A stretch of 64,000 bases of DNA, from assembly GCA_041447245.1 (NCBI GenBank), contig JBGMEA010000012.1, positions 186,001 through 250,000 of the forward strand, read 5' to 3'. The translations under genes were made by a program, and so were the position numbers. This stretch comes from JBGMEA01 sp041447245. GTDB lineage: Bacteria; Bacillota; Clostridia; Eubacteriales; Anaerofustaceae. Shown piece after piece: positions 7,745 to 16,648 of this stretch (the first letter of the stretch is position 1; every line of letters starts with the position of its first letter). Below the pieces are notes generated by a model. The model saw nothing but the letters and a program-made list of their open reading frames with translations, was not told the origin of the DNA and ran no database searches.

Positions 7745-9208
7745 ATGTTTGATGTCATCATCATCGGTGCGGGATGCATCGGCGGAGCAATTGCAAGAGA
7801 GTTATCAAAATACCGCATGGAGATTGCCGTCATCGATAAGGAGAATGATGTGTCCTGTGGTGCATCCAAGGCAAACAGTGGGATTGTACACGGCGGGTAT
7901 GATGCAAAATACGGCACAAAAAAAGGAGAGTTTTCCAAGCGCGGAAATGAATTGATGACGCCGCTTTCAAAAGAACTCGGTTTTGAATTGAATCGATGCG
8001 GTTCGTTTGTTCTCAGTTTTGACGATGAGGACGATCAGACGGTGCAAAGACTGTATGAAAACGGTATGAAAAATCAGATAGAAGGGCTCAGCATTGTCGA
8101 TCGGGATTTTGTATTGAAACGGGAGCCGCACATCAGCGATGCTGTACGCGGAGCATTGTTCTGTTCTACGGCGGGGATCATCAGTCCATATGAATATACG
8201 ATTGCTTTGATGGAAAATGCAGTGGATAACGGCGTGAAGCTGTTTCTGAATCATTCGGTCACTGCGATCCGAAAGATCGGAGAAGCATTTACCGTAACGA
8301 CCGATAAAGGGATGTTTCAGGCAAAATTCGTCATCAATGCGGCCGGAGTATTTTCCGACAATATTTCGAAAATGATTGCGGAAACCGATTTTACCGTACG
8401 CCCCAGAAGAGGGGAATACATACTATTCGATAAAATGGAACGCGGAAAAGCCGGCACGGTGCTGTTCGGCACTCCCAAAAAAGGCAGCAAGGGAATTCTG
8501 GTTTCCCCAACCGTGCATAACAATCTGATCATCGGACCGAGTGCGGATTATATCGGTGAACGGGAGGATACCGCAACCACGCCGGAAGTGCTCGCATCCG
8601 TTTGGGAAAAAGCGGTTTCCTATGTGCCGTCGTTGGAACGATCCAAGGTCATCACTCAGTTTTCCGGCATCCGCGCCGTTTGCGATAAGGACGACTTCAT
8701 CATCGAAGAAACGAATGTGGCACGGTTCATCAATGTCGCCTGTATTTCTTCCCCCGGGCTCACGACTTCCTATGTCATCGCGGAACACGTGCGGGATATT
8801 GTGGGGGAACGAACTGATCTTGTCCCGAATCCTGCGTTCAACCCGAAGCGAAAACCGATCCCCGTGCTCATTCGCCGTTCTAGGGATGCGGTCAATGCCA
8901 TGATCAAAGAAAATCCGGCTTATGGAAGAATCATTTGCAGATGCGAAAGCATTACGGAAGGGGAAATCGTCGATGCAGTGCACCGCAGCATTCCCGCAAC
9001 GGACGTCGATGCCGTCAAACGCAGAGTCCGTGCGGGGATGGGGCGATGTCAGGGAGGATTCTGCATGCCGAAGGTCATGGAAATTATTTCCCGAGAAACG
9101 GGAATTCCCTTGGAAGAAATTACCAAAAAAGGCAGCGGATCCTATATTGCGACAGGGAAGTTGTACGATCAAGTAAATGACGCGGAACATCGGGAGGAAC
9201 AGAAATGA
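7745..9208 (+). CDS. GlpA-like FAD dehydrogenase with C-terminal [2Fe-2S] domain
   Basis: This 487-residue protein resembles the anaerobic glycerol-3-phosphate dehydrogenase subunit A. It starts with an FAD-binding Rossmann motif (IIIGAGCIGGAIARELS), continues with the DAO-type substrate domain (SGIVHGGYDAKYGT, GAKSN-like segment), and ends in a BFD-like iron-sulfur domain with CRC near residue 400 and GMGRCQGGFC. ATG 7745 follows GGGAGG; the frame is open further upstream through the leader. It overlaps the next gene by four bases (ATGA). The three-gene set with an NAD(P)/FAD oxidoreductase and DUF1667 is a recurring operon in anaerobes. Glycerol-3-phosphate is the likely substrate, by family only. 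Confidence 0.85.
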   Translation: MFDVIIIGAGCIGGAIARELSKYRMEIAVIDKENDVSCGASKANSGIVHGGYDAKYGTKKGEFSKRGNELMTPLSKELGFELNRCGSFVLSFDDEDDQTVQRLYENGMKNQIEGLSIVDRDFVLKREPHISDAVRGALFCSTAGIISPYEYTIALMENAVDNGVKLFLNHSVTAIRKIGEAFTVTTDKGMFQAKFVINAAGVFSDNISKMIAETDFTVRPRRGEYILFDKMERGKAGTVLFGTPKKGSKGILVSPTVHNNLIIGPSADYIGEREDTATTPEVLASVWEKAVSYVPSLERSKVITQFSGIRAVCDKDDFIIEETNVARFINVACISSPGLTTSYVIAEHVRDIVGERTDLVPNPAFNPKRKPIPVLIRRSRDAVNAMIKENPAYGRIICRCESITEGEIVDAVHRSIPATDVDAVKRRVRAGMGRCQGGFCMPKVMEIISRETGIPLEEITKKGSGSYIATGKLYDQVNDAEHREEQK

Positions 9209-10488
9209 AAGAGTACGAATTGGTGATAATCGGTGCGGGTCCCGCGGGTATGGCGGCGGCACTGTCTGCTTACGAAAACGGCATTCATGATATTCTTTTG
9301 ATCGAACGTGATATCCGTGCGGGCGGAATACTGAATCAATGCATCCACAACGGATTCGGACTGCACCGCTTCGGAGAGGAACTGACGGGTCCCGAGTATG
9401 CGGCAAAAGATATTGTTTCCATTGAAAAAACAGGAATCGATCTGATGACGGATACGATGGTCATCAATCTGGAACACAATAAAACCGTACACTGTCTGAA
9501 TGCGAAAGACGGATATTTCATTGTCAAGCCCAAAGCGGTCGTTTTGGCAATGGGATGCCGCGAACGGACCCGCGGCGCGCTCAACATTCCGGGCACAAGA
9601 CCATCCGGAGTCTTTACGGCAGGCACGGCGCAGCGGCTGATCAATATGGAGGGGCTGAGTGTCGGCAAAGAAGCCGTGATTCTCGGCTCGGGTGACATCG
9701 GTCTCATCATGGCGCGCAGGATGACATTGCAGGGCGCGAAGGTAAAAGGGGTATACGAGCTGATGCCATACTCCAACGGCTTAAACCGCAATCTCGTGCA
9801 GTGTCTGGATGACTATGACATACCGTTATTTACATCGCATACCGTGACGAAGATTCACGGGGCAAAGCGCCTTTCCGGCGTTTCGGTCGCGAAAGTGGAT
9901 GCGACACTGAATCCGATACCGGAGACGGAAGAATATATTCCCTGCGATACGCTCCTGCTTTCGGTCGGGTTAATCCCCGAAAACGAACTGAGCATGTTGG
10001 GCGCTGTTTCGTTGGATCCCCGCACGAAAGGTGCTTCGGTCAACCAGATGAGGCAGACGAGTGTCGAGGGGATTTTTTCCTGCGGAAATGTATTGCAGGT
10101 GCATGATCTGGTCGATCATGTTTCGGAAGAGGGTGCCATTGCGGGAAAAGGCGCTGCGATGTATATCAATGGTGCAAGGTTCGGCAATGCCGATCTGACG
10201 GTGACCGTCGGTGAAGGAATCGGGTATGCGGTGCCGCAGAATATTGATATGACTTCGTTGGATGGGGATGTGCATTTCTATCTGCGCGTCAGCCAGGTTT
10301 CCGAATTTGCCGAGTTGAAACTGTTCTTCGGACAGGAACAGCTTGCATCAAAAAAAGACCGAAAATTTACACCCGGCGAAATGATTAACCTGAGCGTGCC
10401 CGCGGAGTCGCTCAAAGGTAAGAGGGGAGAACTGAATTTTACGCTCTCCTATCGTATCGACAAACCGAACCGGGAGGTAACATCATGA
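9205..10488 (+). CDS. NAD(P)/FAD-dependent oxidoreductase of the GlpA-like operon
   Basis: This 427-residue protein has two dinucleotide folds: the N-terminal FAD motif VIIGAGPAGMAAALSAYENG, and a second, for NAD(P)H, around AVILGSGDIGLIMARRM. The segment GGILNQCIHNGFGLHRFGEELTGPEYA and the GCRERTRG motif are typical of the group found beside GlpA-like dehydrogenases. It probably passes electrons between the flavin/iron-sulfur dehydrogenase and NAD(P) or a quinone-independent acceptor. A C-terminal beta-rich tail of about 80 residues (from VGEGIGYAVPQ) follows the enzyme core. It overlaps both neighbours by four bases, so translation is coupled. Confidence 0.85.
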   Translation: MKEYELVIIGAGPAGMAAALSAYENGIHDILLIERDIRAGGILNQCIHNGFGLHRFGEELTGPEYAAKDIVSIEKTGIDLMTDTMVINLEHNKTVHCLNAKDGYFIVKPKAVVLAMGCRERTRGALNIPGTRPSGVFTAGTAQRLINMEGLSVGKEAVILGSGDIGLIMARRMTLQGAKVKGVYELMPYSNGLNRNLVQCLDDYDIPLFTSHTVTKIHGAKRLSGVSVAKVDATLNPIPETEEYIPCDTLLLSVGLIPENELSMLGAVSLDPRTKGASVNQMRQTSVEGIFSCGNVLQVHDLVDHVSEEGAIAGKGAAMYINGARFGNADLTVTVGEGIGYAVPQNIDMTSLDGDVHFYLRVSQVSEFAELKLFFGQEQLASKKDRKFTPGEMINLSVPAESLKGKRGELNFTLSYRIDKPNREVTS

Positions 10489-10856
10489 GAAAAGAACTGA
10501 TTTGTCTGACCTGCCCCGTCGGATGCCGCATTACGGCAGAGGCGGATGATCATATGAACCTCACTTCCGTAACGGGCAACGGTTGCAAGAGGGGCGCCGT
10601 TTATGCAAAGCAGGAACTGGTTTCACCGAAGCGAATGCTGACTTCTCTTGTGCGGGTGAAGGGAGGAGATCTCCCTGTCGTCAGCGTGAAAACGGAAGAA
10701 GCCATTCCGAAAGGATTGCTGTTTGATGTGATGGAAGATCTCTCGAAAATCGAACTTGTCGCTCCTGTGCAGATCGGTGATATCGTGCTGCGCAATGTCC
10801 GTAATTCTCATGTAAATGTCGTTGCTTCCAAAAATATCTTGCAGGCAGAACATTAG
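10485..10856 (+). CDS. DUF1667 protein
   Basis: This 123-residue protein is of the DUF1667 family, always seen with the two preceding oxidoreductases. Cysteines occur as CLTCPVGC near the N-terminus and another in GNGCKRGAVYA, a set that could hold an iron-sulfur cluster; the family has been compared with the molybdopterin-oxidoreductase iron-sulfur fold. It is probably the third subunit of the dehydrogenase complex and an electron-transfer partner. The start overlaps the previous stop (ATGA). The function is inferred from the operon alone. Confidence 0.85.
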   Translation: MRKELICLTCPVGCRITAEADDHMNLTSVTGNGCKRGAVYAKQELVSPKRMLTSLVRVKGGDLPVVSVKTEEAIPKGLLFDVMEDLSKIELVAPVQIGDIVLRNVRNSHVNVVASKNILQAEH

Positions 10857-10909
10857 AAATAGATAAGAATGCTTCGTTACGGGAGAAAAATGCGATATAG
10901 TGAAGGCAA

Positions 10910-10936
10910 GCCGCGTTTCGGCGCGGCGATTTTTTT
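10910..10936 (+). terminator. Intrinsic terminator
   Basis: GCCGCG (10910-10915) and CGCGGC (10922-10927) form a GC-only stem around TTTCGG, followed by seven Ts. A TATAGT -10 at 10896-10901 lies just upstream, so transcripts from it would pass through this hairpin before the next gene. Confidence 0.8.
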
Positions 10937-10965
10937 GGATCAGACATGATTCCTGAGGTATTGAA

Positions 10966-12018
10966 GTGAATGAGAAAAAAAAGCACCCTTACAGCCTGAT
11001 TTTTTTTGCTGTCCTGATTTTGCTGACGGGCTATTTTATTTTTCGCGACAGCTCCTTTCATGAGATTTTACAGGATATTCTCAATGTGAATATTTGGTTT
11101 CTGCTCGGAGCAATGTGCATGATGCTGTTTTACACCGGATGCGAAGCTGCTGTAGTATTCACCCTGCTGAAAAATCTGGGACAGAAAACAAAGTATTCCC
11201 GTTGCATCGGGTATTCTTATGTTGATTTTTATTTTTCTGCCATCACTCCGTCCTCGACCGGAGGACAGCCGATGCAGATGTATTATATGAACAGGGACGG
11301 GATCACGGTTGCCAATTCGACATTAGTCGTGCTGATTTATATCATTCTGTATCAATCGACATTCTTGCTTTATTGCCTTGCGATGTTTTTTTTAAAACAT
11401 ACATTTTTGCAATCGGTGCATTTGGAAAAACTCACTGTGCTGTTGATTTATGGGGTAAGCGCATCCGGGCTGATGATCGGAAGTGTTATGGTGGCATTGT
11501 TTTCAAAAAAAACAGCGACCGCAATTGCAAGATTTCTAATTCATATTCTTGCGAAAATCCGTCTTGTAAAAAATGAACAAAAATCAACGGAAAATCTGGA
11601 ACATCAGATCGACGGTTTTATTGAAAGCGCACGCTTTCTGAAGAATAACAGGCGCATGCTTCTTCAGCTTTATGCGATTGTAGCCTTGCAGCTCACCGCA
11701 TATTTCAGCATCCCGTTTTTCGTTTACCTCTCCTTCGGGTTTCACGGTTATCATTGGTCAGATTTTGTTGCCATGCAGAGTATGGTTCAGCTTTCTGCGG
11801 CGTCCCTTCCTCTTCCCGGTTCGGTCGGCGCAAGCGAAAATGCTTTTTTCAAACTCTATCAATATGTCTATACCCCGGATCTTATTATGCCCGGTCTCCT
11901 TCTGAGCAGAGGCGTCAGTTTTTATTTCTATCTGATCGTGAGCGGAATCGCCAGCGGCTATGTTCAGTTAAGGGCTTCCCATCGGTCTCGATCGGCGGAC
12001 AGCTTACCGCCTGATTGA
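10966..12018 (+). CDS. UPF0104/MprF-flippase-like membrane protein
   Basis: This 350-residue protein is an integral membrane protein with about eight hydrophobic segments, of the lysylphosphatidylglycerol-synthase transmembrane (UPF0104) family. The motif ITPSSTGGQPMQMYYM and the later LPGSVGASENAFF are family signatures. These domains are thought to move lipids across the membrane; here no catalytic aminoacyl-transfer domain is attached. The start is GTG 10966 after GAGG; the nearby ATG at 10970 is out of frame. It follows a terminator, so it may be expressed separately. Its lipid substrate is unknown. Confidence 0.8.
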   Translation: MNEKKKHPYSLIFFAVLILLTGYFIFRDSSFHEILQDILNVNIWFLLGAMCMMLFYTGCEAAVVFTLLKNLGQKTKYSRCIGYSYVDFYFSAITPSSTGGQPMQMYYMNRDGITVANSTLVVLIYIILYQSTFLLYCLAMFFLKHTFLQSVHLEKLTVLLIYGVSASGLMIGSVMVALFSKKTATAIARFLIHILAKIRLVKNEQKSTENLEHQIDGFIESARFLKNNRRMLLQLYAIVALQLTAYFSIPFFVYLSFGFHGYHWSDFVAMQSMVQLSAASLPLPGSVGASENAFFKLYQYVYTPDLIMPGLLLSRGVSFYFYLIVSGIASGYVQLRASHRSRSADSLPPD

Positions 12019-12066
12019 AATTAATCCGACTTCCATGTTCTGAATAAAACGAATCGCAAAATTTTG

Positions 12067-12075
12067 TGATATAAT
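12067..12075 (+). promoter_or_regulatory. Extended -10 promoter of the GCS2 operon
   Basis: TGATATAAT is a consensus extended -10 placed 36 bases before ATG 12112. No convincing -35 is seen. Confidence 0.55.
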
Positions 12076-12111
12076 AGGACAAAATAAAACCGTATGACCG
12101 GAGCGCAATCC

Positions 12112-13350
12112 ATGACTTACGAAGAAAAAAATATCGCCTTGATCGCGGATTATATCAAAGCAGGTGAAAAAAAAACGTCCGATTTCAAGCTCGGAGTGGA
12201 AATCGAACATTTTATTGTAGATAGCGGAACAAAAAAAAGCATCGGGTATCTGGATCATCCCGGTGTTCTTGACGTCCTGAAAGGACTCAGTTCCAATTAC
12301 GAGGAAGAAGTATTCATAGACGGAGCATTGCTCGGCTTGAAAAGAAAAGGCTCTTATTTGACTTTGGAGCCTGCCGCGCAATTGGAAGTCAGCTTTGATG
12401 CACAGCGGGATATCCGTGAAATTGAGCGGGAATATGATTCTTTTTGCGAAGAGGTAAACGAAGTGATTCATCCGATGGGCTTGGAACTCGCCACATACGG
12501 GTACCACCCCGCCAGCCGGATTGACGAACTCGAGTTGATTCCCAAAACCCGTTATATGCAAATGGCAGAGTATCTGCCGACAAAAGGCAGATATGCATTG
12601 AATATGATGAAGGGAACCGCTTCCGTTCAGGTTTCGATCGATTATACCTGTGAAGAAGATTTTAAAAGAAAATTTCGTTTGGCAAACTGCTTGAGTCCCT
12701 TTTTCTATTTCATTACGGATAATTCTCCTTACTTTGAAGGCAAGCCTGTTGATCGGCACATGTTGCGCGCCAGAATTTGGGACGAAGTAGATCCGGATCG
12801 ATCCGGGATCATGAAGGGCGCCTTGGACTTTCCGTTTGGATATCGGGATTATGCGGCTGCGATTTATGCCAAACCGTCGGTAGTCACCCACCAAAACGGA
12901 GCGTTGCATTATACAAAAGAAATTCCCTTGAATGAGCTGTTCCGCAATGGCGTGATGTCACAGGAAGATATTGATTATGCGATGGGGATGTTTTTCCCGG
13001 ATGTCAGAGTTCGTCATTATATCGAAATCAGAATGGCTGATTCTCTGCCGAAACAATATATGTTGGCTTACACTGCATTGGTGAAAGGATTGTTCTACAA
13101 TCAAGCAAACACTGATAAATATTTATCCATATTTTCGGGGATAACAAACAAGGACGCGGCTCGCATCAAATCGGATTTGATTGAAAAAGGAAATGACGCT
13201 TTCTTTTTTGGTATGCCGGTCTGCGATTTTGTCCTCCATTTGTTGGAGGACGCATCCGAAGCACTCGGGAGTGAGGCGCAATATTTGGAACCGTTGCGCA
13301 CCTGTGCACGCTTGAAAGTGCATCTTTATGATATGAAGTTTCATGAATGA
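12112..13350 (+). CDS. GCS2-type glutamate-cysteine ligase family protein
   Basis: This 412-residue protein belongs to the GCS2/EgtA carboxylate-amine ligase family, which makes gamma-glutamylcysteine from glutamate and cysteine with ATP. Visible marks are KLGVEIEHFIVD (the Glu-rich metal site) near the N-terminus, YLTLEPAAQLEVSFDAQRDI, TASVQVSIDY and YIEIRMADSLP, which together form the ATP/metal barrel. I chose ATG 12112, eight bases after GGAG, over the ATG at 12094. The next gene is a glutathionylspermidine-synthase-like ligase 110 bases on, and the pair probably makes a cysteine-containing small molecule. Whether glutamate and cysteine are the true substrates is inference. Confidence 0.82.
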   Translation: MTYEEKNIALIADYIKAGEKKTSDFKLGVEIEHFIVDSGTKKSIGYLDHPGVLDVLKGLSSNYEEEVFIDGALLGLKRKGSYLTLEPAAQLEVSFDAQRDIREIEREYDSFCEEVNEVIHPMGLELATYGYHPASRIDELELIPKTRYMQMAEYLPTKGRYALNMMKGTASVQVSIDYTCEEDFKRKFRLANCLSPFFYFITDNSPYFEGKPVDRHMLRARIWDEVDPDRSGIMKGALDFPFGYRDYAAAIYAKPSVVTHQNGALHYTKEIPLNELFRNGVMSQEDIDYAMGMFFPDVRVRHYIEIRMADSLPKQYMLAYTALVKGLFYNQANTDKYLSIFSGITNKDAARIKSDLIEKGNDAFFFGMPVCDFVLHLLEDASEALGSEAQYLEPLRTCARLKVHLYDMKFHE

Positions 13351-13367
13351 CCGAAGGAAATCTTCGG
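13351..13367 (+). other. Short hairpin between the two ligase genes
   Basis: CCGAAG (13351-13356) pairs with CTTCGG (13362-13367), with the loop GAAAT. The T-run after it is poor, so it may give partial termination or protect the upstream mRNA rather than separate the genes. Confidence 0.4.
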
Positions 13368-13460
13368 AGATTTTACACAATGCTTATTGTATGCAATGAA
13401 ATGGTTTTTTAAAATGGGTGGTGTGCATGCGGATACGCACCGAACAAAGGAGCTGATGAC

Positions 13461-14789
13461 ATGAAAACAAGTGAGATGAACCAGAAATATCTGCAGATTA
13501 TAAAAGATTACGATGAACGCACTTACGGAGAAGTCTGTGCATTCAAACAAAAACTCAAGGAAGATGCGGATCGATTTGATACAATGCCCGTTGAGTTTTT
13601 GCTGATTCCGAAACTGTTTAATAGGGAGATTGTAGAAGATTTCAGCCGAATTGCAGCTATGACATACGAAATATTGCTGAAGGTCACCGAACAATATCTG
13701 AAAGACGAAGCGTATCGCCAATTGTTTCGCTTCGATCCGCTTTTGGAACGATTGATACTGTCGGAATGCCGATATGAAGCATTGCTGCCGATAGCGAGAA
13801 TTGATCTGTTTTACAATGAGGATACGGGGGAGTTTAAATTTTGTGAGTTCAATACAGACGGGTCAAGCGGTATGGCGGAAGAAACCGACATCGCAGACGG
13901 GCTTTCGGAAACATATGCATTTCATAAATTTTCGAAAGATCTCGATGTTGTAAGATTTGAATTGTTCGACAGTCTTGTGGATGGTTTTTTGGATGTCTAC
14001 GCCCAGTATCCGGATCATAAGGATCATCCGCTTATCGCGATTGTGGATTTTTTGGAAAGCGGCATTTCCAATGAGTTTGAAACATTCCGCCGTTCATTTG
14101 AAAAAAAAGGCTGCGAAGCCGTGATTGCGGACATTCGCCAGCTTGTTTATAACGACGGGGCACTCTATTATCAGAATCGTAAAATTGATGCCGTTTATCG
14201 AAGGGCAGTCACCGGTGAGATCATGGCAAAGCAAGAAACCTGTCCCGATTTTATCGAAAGCATTCTGGAAGGGAAAGTCTGTATTATCGGGCATATCCGT
14301 TCTCAAATTGCTCATGTGAAATTGCTATTTGCAATTTTACGTCGCCCTGAGACACAGGAAATTCTGACGGCGGAAGAGAATGATTTCGTCGCGAAGCATT
14401 TTCCGTTTACTACTGTGCTGAGCAGCGGAAATTATGATTACAATGAAGTGCTCATGAACAAAGATAAATGGATTATTAAGCCATCGGATATGTACGCATC
14501 AAAATATGTTTACGCAGGAGTGGAACTCAGTCAAGACGAGTGGGCCAAAGCATTGGAACTTGGTATAAAAAGTGATTTTCTTTTGCAGGAATTCGTTCAG
14601 CCCTACGAAACTCTGAACTGCTATTTTGATCAGGAAGGGGAATTGGTCGTTGATCTGTTCGGCAACATCACAGGATTGTATCTGTACCACGGAGCGTTCA
14701 GCGGCATTTTTTCCAGAGCCGGCAGACAGGCCATTATTTCCGCTCAGCACGACGGATTTTCCCTCGGATCCATGTATGTAAATCAATAA
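13461..14789 (+). CDS. Glutathionylspermidine synthase-like ATP-grasp ligase
   Basis: This 442-residue protein has the pre-ATP-grasp/ATP-grasp arrangement of the glutathionylspermidine synthase family. Family marks are CEFNTDGSSGMAEETD near residue 130, WIIKPSDMYASKYV in the nucleotide domain, and VVDLFGNITGLYLYHGAFSGIFSRAG at the C-terminus. Such enzymes form an amide between a peptide carboxylate and an amine. Bacterial members outside enterics are mostly uncharacterised. There is no amidase domain, unlike E. coli Gss. It follows a gamma-glutamylcysteine ligase gene, so it may extend gamma-glutamylcysteine with an amine or amino acid. AAAGGAG precedes ATG 13461. Confidence 0.82.
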   Translation: MKTSEMNQKYLQIIKDYDERTYGEVCAFKQKLKEDADRFDTMPVEFLLIPKLFNREIVEDFSRIAAMTYEILLKVTEQYLKDEAYRQLFRFDPLLERLILSECRYEALLPIARIDLFYNEDTGEFKFCEFNTDGSSGMAEETDIADGLSETYAFHKFSKDLDVVRFELFDSLVDGFLDVYAQYPDHKDHPLIAIVDFLESGISNEFETFRRSFEKKGCEAVIADIRQLVYNDGALYYQNRKIDAVYRRAVTGEIMAKQETCPDFIESILEGKVCIIGHIRSQIAHVKLLFAILRRPETQEILTAEENDFVAKHFPFTTVLSSGNYDYNEVLMNKDKWIIKPSDMYASKYVYAGVELSQDEWAKALELGIKSDFLLQEFVQPYETLNCYFDQEGELVVDLFGNITGLYLYHGAFSGIFSRAGRQAIISAQHDGFSLGSMYVNQ

Positions 14790-14826
14790 TGCAGAATTTT
14801 TCTGAAACCGAGGATCGCGCAGTTAT

Positions 14827-14866
14827 AAACGCTTCGCTTACGATTGATTCAAGGGAGCGTTTTTTG
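14827..14866 (+). terminator. Intrinsic terminator after the ligase pair
   Basis: AAACGCT (14827-14833) pairs with AGCGTTT (14856-14862) across a 22-base loop, followed by a T-rich tract. Confidence 0.6.
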
Positions 14867-14959
14867 TTTCTTCTCATCGGGCGGCAATGTGGGGAGAAAG
14901 GTGGGCACGCAATTAAATTTGTACAAAAAATGATTTACCTTTCGGTTTTTGGATTAATT

Positions 14960-14968
14960 TGGTATAAT
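14960..14968 (+). promoter_or_regulatory. Extended -10 promoter of the MATE gene
   Basis: TGGTATAAT combines TGn with a perfect TATAAT. The predicted leader runs about 83 bases to GTG 15059. Confidence 0.6.
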
Positions 14969-15058
14969 AATCTAATGTCTCTTATACAAAACGAATGATT
15001 TATCAGAAAAAACGTGTTTGTACCGGATTCATTGAATTTATCGAAAGGTCGTAATTTT

Positions 15059-16453
15059 GTGCAAAACCAAACCATACCTGCCACGAATCCGTTGGGATAT
15101 GAAAAAATTCCAACATTAATCAGAAAATTTGCGGTTCCGAGTGTGATTTCCATGCTTGTGAATTCCATATACAATATCGTAGATCAGATATTTATCGGAC
15201 AAGGTGTCGGGTATTTGGGGAACGCTGCCACCAATGTTGCATTTCCTCTTGTTTCGCTTACTCTTGCAATTTCTCTGATGATCGGAAACGGCTGCGCCGC
15301 GAACACGAGCCTGCTCCTTGGGCAGGGCAGAAAAGAGGAAGCGTCGGAAGGGTTCGGCTCGGGACTGCTCCTGTCCTTCATTTGCGGATTGCTGTTGGCA
15401 GGGGTCAGCGCGCTGTTCCTTCCTCAGATGATGGTGCTGTTCGGTGCAACGGATGCAATTTTACAATATGCGCTGGATTACACTTCCATCACATTGATCG
15501 GTATTCCTTTTATTATGGTGACACTAACCTTAAATTCAGTGATCAGGGCAGACGGCAGTCCCAAATATTCAATGTATTCGATCCTCAGCGGAGCGATCCT
15601 GAACACAATTCTTGACCCGATTTTCATTTTCGGATTGGGTCTTGGGGTCAGAGGTGCCGCGATGGCGACGGTGATCGGACAGATTTTCGGATTTGTGCTT
15701 TCCGGATTGTATTTGTTTCGATTTAAACACATTGATTTTCATTGGTCAAAAGTGCGTTTGAGATTCCGATATGTCAAGGTGATTGCCAATCTGGGGATGG
15801 CAAGTCTGATCACACAACTTTCCGGAGTGCTTGTGCAGATTGTGTTGAATAACTCACTGCGCTATTACGGAGGACTTTCCGTTTATGGCAGCGAGGTTCC
15901 TCTCTCCGTGATGGGAATTGTAATGAAAGTGAACATGATCGTTATTTCGATTATTTTAGGAATCGGAATCGGTGCTCAGCCGATCATCGGATTTAATTAC
16001 GGCGCCGAAAAATATAAGCGTGTGAAACACGCATTGAAAAAAGTGCTGATTTATACCTGCACCGTCTCTTTTGTCGGATGGTTATGCTTTTTGATTTTCC
16101 CGCAGGCCATTATTTCCGTATTTGGTTCGGAAGGAGAACGGTACACTCATTTTGCAGTGTTGGCTTTCCGAGTGTTTTTGATGGGAGTTTTTGCCGCGGG
16201 ATTTCAGATTCCGATGTCCGGTTATTTCCAGTCCGTGGGCAAGCCAACAAAAGCGTCGCTGCTTTCTCTGACTCGGCAGGTATTTTTCCTGATTCCCCTG
16301 ATTCTTATCTTTCCGCTGATTTGGGGTTTGGAGGGTATTTTGTATGCGGGACCGGTCGCAGATATCGGCGCGGCTCTTTTGACATATGTTCTGTTTCACA
16401 AAGAACAGAATATGCTGAATGAAAAAATCGAAACCGGCCAATATAACGAATAA
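15059..16453 (+). CDS. MATE-family efflux transporter
   Basis: This 464-residue membrane protein has about 12 hydrophobic helices in two halves, the MATE layout. It carries the family segments FAVPSVISMLVNSIYNIVDQIFIGQGVG in the first helices and GIGIGAQPIIGFNYGA at the start of the second half. Members export drugs or metabolites using Na+ or H+ gradients. I chose GTG 15059, which follows AAAGG; the GTG at 15014 has no ribosome site. The gene is followed by a strong terminator. The MarR gene downstream might control it, but lies beyond the terminator with its own promoter. The cargo is unknown. Confidence 0.9.
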   Translation: MQNQTIPATNPLGYEKIPTLIRKFAVPSVISMLVNSIYNIVDQIFIGQGVGYLGNAATNVAFPLVSLTLAISLMIGNGCAANTSLLLGQGRKEEASEGFGSGLLLSFICGLLLAGVSALFLPQMMVLFGATDAILQYALDYTSITLIGIPFIMVTLTLNSVIRADGSPKYSMYSILSGAILNTILDPIFIFGLGLGVRGAAMATVIGQIFGFVLSGLYLFRFKHIDFHWSKVRLRFRYVKVIANLGMASLITQLSGVLVQIVLNNSLRYYGGLSVYGSEVPLSVMGIVMKVNMIVISIILGIGIGAQPIIGFNYGAEKYKRVKHALKKVLIYTCTVSFVGWLCFLIFPQAIISVFGSEGERYTHFAVLAFRVFLMGVFAAGFQIPMSGYFQSVGKPTKASLLSLTRQVFFLIPLILIFPLIWGLEGILYAGPVADIGAALLTYVLFHKEQNMLNEKIETGQYNE

Positions 16454-16464
16454 TCCCAATAAAA

Positions 16465-16500
16465 CAAAAAGACCTTGCTTCCCCGTCGCAGGTCTTTTTG
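16465..16500. terminator. Strong terminator, usable on both strands
   Basis: CAAAAAGACCT (16465-16475) pairs with AGGTCTTTTTG (16490-16500) around a 14-base loop. T-rich tracts follow on both strands, so it can end the MATE transcript and any minus-strand transcript entering from the right. Confidence 0.85.
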
Positions 16501-16553
16501 TTTGAAAGGAAGGACAAATATACTGAATAAATCTTCTGAAACGCTTAAGAAGG

Positions 16554-16575
16554 CGCTGCCGGCATGCCGGCAGCG
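16554..16575. repeat. Perfect 22-bp palindrome in a structured intergenic segment
   Basis: Each arm is CGCTGCCGGCA read inwards from either end, giving a perfect GC-rich palindrome. GAAGG (16548-16552) on its left and CCTTC-type sequence further right extend the structure. A second hairpin, CACCGAA with TTCGGTG, lies at 16591-16614. Nothing coding is seen here. This may be a non-coding RNA or a protein-binding site; I do not recognise the family. Confidence 0.5.
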
Positions 16576-16611
16576 GGCAAGACCCACCTTCACCGAAAGA
16601 GGCATTATTCG

Positions 16612-16648
16612 GTGACAAACTCTTTGAATTGTGCTATACTATTCAAAG
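16612..16648 (+). promoter_or_regulatory. MarR gene promoter overlapped by an inverted-repeat operator
   Basis: GTGACA (16612-16617) and TATACT (16635-16640) are 17 bases apart, and a TGC extension precedes the -10. CTTTGAAT (16622-16629) and ATTCAAAG (16641-16648) form a perfect inverted repeat that brackets the -10. That geometry fits autorepression by the MarR protein encoded at 16782. Confidence 0.6.
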
